Source of the DNA: Paenibacillus durus
GTDB lineage: Bacteria > Bacillota > Bacilli > Paenibacillales > Paenibacillaceae
Length of the DNA stretch: 64,000 nucleotides
NCBI RefSeq assembly: GCF_000756615.1
Contig: NZ_CP009288.1
Location: forward strand, 3,224,001 to 3,288,000
Direction: 5' to 3'
The position numbers and the translations under genes are program-made. The notes beneath the pieces were generated by a model. It was not told where the DNA came from, did not search any database, and saw only the letters and a program-made list of their open reading frames with translations. This document shows, one piece after another, positions 61,549-64,000 of this stretch; within the stretch, counting starts at the first letter, position 1; each line of letters starts with the position of its first letter.

Positions 61549-63915
61549 TTAAATCTCCCCGTAGCTGGTTCTTGCGATAATTTCATTTTGCAGCTCATCC
61601 GCAAGTTCCGTGAAATAGGCGGTATATCCCGCCACTCTAACCGTAAGTCCGCGGTAATCCTCGGGGGACGCTTTCGCCGCGATCAGATCCTCTTTTTTTA
61701 ACACGTTGAACTGGATATGAGGAATTTCAAGATCGACAAAGGTCCGTAGGAACTGGGAGAACTTGTTGATCCCGCTCTCTGTTTTGAAAAATTCTGGCAG
61801 AAACTTCATGTTCAGCAGACCGCCGTTGCTCGTCAAGTGGTTGTCGAGTCTTGATACAGAATTCAGCACAGCGGTCGGTCCGTTCAGATCCCTGCCGTAT
61901 ACCGGGGACATTCCGCCGTCCGCCAACGGTTCCCGCGAATATCTTCCGTCCGGCGAAGCGCCGACATTTTCCCCCATAGGTATATGCGCCGAAACGGTAT
62001 ACATCCCCGTATGATAGAGTCCTCCCCGGTAATTCCGGTATTGCGACAGGTATTGATTGAAGGTTCTGGCCCACTTGGCTCCGAGCTCATCAACCCAGAC
62101 GATGTCGTTGCCGTATTTGGGAGATCTATTCAGCAGCATGGCCCGAGTAACTTCATGACCCTCAAAGTTGGCGCGAAGCGCCTCGAGCAGTTCTCCGGAA
62201 CTAATCCGCTTCTCGTCAAACACAAACTTCTTAATAGCCGCCAAGCTGTCCGCCAGGTTCGCGATTTGAATCATTTGAATTCCCGAGAAGTTGTATTTGG
62301 CTCCGCCTGCGGTAACATCCTTGCCCAGCTCCACGCAGTTGTCAATGACCGAAGAAAGGAACGGTGAAGGAAGAGTATCGATATGAGCTTTCTCCACTGC
62401 TTCACAAGCCGCAATCATTTTGCCGATAAAATATTGGATTTGCTTCGCGAATGCAGCCTCAAGCTGTTCGAACGATTCATAGGTTTCGATATTGCCAAGG
62501 TCGGGAGCCAGTGTCTTGCCCGTAATGAGGCATCTGCCGTTGTTAAGCGTAAGCTCAAGCACCTTATTAAGATTGAACATCGCGGCATCGCTCCAGCCTA
62601 AATTATTGCCCGGTGTTGTAAGCTCTACGCAACCGACGATCGCATAGTTGCTGGCGTCCTCCCGGCTAATGCCAAGGCGAGTCATGGCGGGAATAATCGA
62701 TTCATCGTTAAAAAATTGCGGCATTCCGCTTCCCAGAGATATAACCCGGATGCTCTCCTTAAGCAGTTCCTCCGGTGTGTTCTTGTGAAGTCTCACCGAG
62801 AGATTGGGCTGCGGGAGCAGCAGATGCTCCTGTGCTTTCAGAAAGAGGAAAGATAACTCGTTTGTTGCGTCTTTGCCATCCGGAGTCTGGCCGCCAACCG
62901 CAATGTTGAACCCGATCGGAAACCCCGCGAAGAATTTGGCGCTGTGGGAATTTCTCAAATAGACAATCTGATTGAATTTCAGCCAGAGGCATTCAATGAT
63001 TTCAAGTGCTCTTTGTTCGTCAATCGTCCCGTTATCCAAGTCTTTCTTGAAGTAGGGGTACAGATACTGGTCCATCCGGCCTGGTGAGAAGGAAGAGGCG
63101 TTCGATTCCAAATGCAGGATGGCGAAGAGGAACCAAAGCGACTGAACGGCTTCATGAAAGCTCTCGGCGGGACGCCGGGACAGATTGCGGCAGTTGCCGG
63201 CGGTCACTCTCATATCCTCACGGATAGCAGGATCGCTCTCTGACTCCAGCTTCTCCAGAATTAGACGATGATAGCGAAGCATGAATTCTTGCGCGCCTTC
63301 CATCACCAGAATGACGCTTTCGTAGAACTCCCTGCTTTCTCCCTCGCATACGGCCAGCCTTGCGGATGCTTCCTGCTTAATGCCTTCCGGCCCGAGTTTC
63401 AGCCATTTCTCGGTATTCGGGCAGATATGCCCTTGGGCATGATCTTTTTGATTAATCTTCACTACCAGAGCGATTTCATCAATTTCGCCGCCGTATCGTT
63501 CCCGGATAACATCCTCCAGCGAGCGGGATTTCCAGTACGGTCTAATGTCCTGTCTGAACACCTCAATATCCTCCTGGCGGACTTGAAACTTATCCTGCGG
63601 ACGTGTAGGAAGGCTTTCAAATTCTCTGTCGATCCAGGAAGTCCCGCTCTCCGGAAAAATAATGCCCTGCCTCACTCCCTTACTCCGGTTTCCTACAATC
63701 AGCTCTTCATTATGCGTATCGATTGAGAGATGGAGAAGCGCGTTTTTGAGTGATAAGGCACGTGTTACAATGGCGGACCGTTCCGGATGCCGTTCATACG
63801 TATCGGTGATGATCCGGGCCTGTTCAATTGAAACATACCTTTTCTCATCCAGCATTTTCTTTTTTAACGTTTCCACTCTTTCCGGCTTCTTCAGTCCTGC
63901 TAACGTTCGGTTCAT
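61549..63915 (-). CDS. Glycyl-radical enzyme (dehydratase-type, YbiW/PflD-like)
   Basis: Protein of 788 residues. The catalytic Cys is in VGCVELTTPG (near residue 429); the Gly-radical loop is VRVAGYTAYF (near 763). The Cys-x-Glu motif is that of GREs which dehydrate polyols or sugars (glycerol dehydratase group), not of true pyruvate formate-lyase, where the active site is Cys-Cys. It acts anaerobically after activation by the next gene's product. The operon with FSA matches the E. coli ybiW-ybiY-fsaA order; the substrate may be a phosphorylated anhydro-sugar or similar polyol, but this is inference. Confidence 0.93.
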   Translation of the reverse strand: MNRTLAGLKKPERVETLKKKMLDEKRYVSIEQARIITDTYERHPERSAIVTRALSLKNALLHLSIDTHNEELIVGNRSKGVRQGIIFPESGTSWIDREFESLPTRPQDKFQVRQEDIEVFRQDIRPYWKSRSLEDVIRERYGGEIDEIALVVKINQKDHAQGHICPNTEKWLKLGPEGIKQEASARLAVCEGESREFYESVILVMEGAQEFMLRYHRLILEKLESESDPAIREDMRVTAGNCRNLSRRPAESFHEAVQSLWFLFAILHLESNASSFSPGRMDQYLYPYFKKDLDNGTIDEQRALEIIECLWLKFNQIVYLRNSHSAKFFAGFPIGFNIAVGGQTPDGKDATNELSFLFLKAQEHLLLPQPNLSVRLHKNTPEELLKESIRVISLGSGMPQFFNDESIIPAMTRLGISREDASNYAIVGCVELTTPGNNLGWSDAAMFNLNKVLELTLNNGRCLITGKTLAPDLGNIETYESFEQLEAAFAKQIQYFIGKMIAACEAVEKAHIDTLPSPFLSSVIDNCVELGKDVTAGGAKYNFSGIQMIQIANLADSLAAIKKFVFDEKRISSGELLEALRANFEGHEVTRAMLLNRSPKYGNDIVWVDELGAKWARTFNQYLSQYRNYRGGLYHTGMYTVSAHIPMGENVGASPDGRYSREPLADGGMSPVYGRDLNGPTAVLNSVSRLDNHLTSNGGLLNMKFLPEFFKTESGINKFSQFLRTFVDLEIPHIQFNVLKKEDLIAAKASPEDYRGLTVRVAGYTAYFTELADELQNEIIARTSYGEI

Positions 63916-64000
63916 ACATTTCTGCCTCCAGCCCTTTGATTGTTCACAAATTCACATATGACTGCAGCGAATACGTTCATTCCGGTTCAGCTCAAGGATA

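Overview
The window looks like chromosomal DNA from a Paenibacillus-type Bacillales bacterium. Reasons: strong AGGAGG ribosome sites with some TTG/GTG starts, the mix of Bacillus-like families (GlnK/GlnL two-component pair, Lsa-type ABC-F protein behind an attenuator, two CD3324-family HTH proteins), and a giant modular polyketide synthase (PKS) with no acyltransferase domains (trans-AT type). The genus is an inference from protein style, not from a marker gene.

Layout. (1) 1-16.7 kb, + strand: the 3' end of a trans-AT PKS operon. It holds the tail of one ketosynthase protein, two giant modular proteins and a final DH-ACP-thioesterase protein, and it closes with a terminator. Modules are split between proteins. 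Two ketosynthases end their polypeptides, and the matching DH-ACP parts start the next ones. (2) 17-34 kb: a loosely packed accessory zone of small enzymes, regulators and transporters, with at least four decayed gene remnants. It includes a pentapeptide protein/DrrA-DrrB-like exporter operon opposite a TetR gene and next to a short UvrA-like protein, which reads like a detoxification cluster. It also holds a family of small repeats whose ends (CTGCCCGTTAG-type left end, CTAACG...CGTTAG right palindrome) also bound a 1-kb element carrying a tyrosine recombinase. That recombinase's ribosome site is buried in a near-perfect hairpin. (3) 34.2-42.3 kb, - strand: a GC-rich, tightly coupled five-gene operon (SWIM zinc finger, HEAT-like repeat protein, MoxR AAA+ ATPase, DUF5682 protein, VWA protein). 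No function is known to me; it is the best candidate for an undescribed system. (4) 42.3-64 kb: ArsR/oxidoreductase/BASS transporter, a class I amidotransferase related to the CTP synthase C-terminus, a cysC-stf0 sulfation pair, the ABC-F gene with a leader peptide and attenuator, a double-domain polyprenyl synthase, a secreted class C beta-lactamase-like hydrolase, a FUSC-type membrane protein, a glutamate/dicarboxylate symporter divergent from a GlnK/GlnL-like two-component system, and finally a glycyl-radical enzyme/activase/fructose-6-phosphate-aldolase operon.

How the parts work together. The PKS proteins form the last four modules of an assembly line releasing an unknown polyketide. The detoxification genes and the ABC-F protein would protect the cell from antibiotics. 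The five-gene MoxR operon probably builds one ATP-driven complex. The glycyl-radical operon is an anaerobic sugar or polyol catabolic unit like the E. coli ybiW-ybiY-fsaA arrangement. No rRNA, tRNA or CRISPR array was seen.
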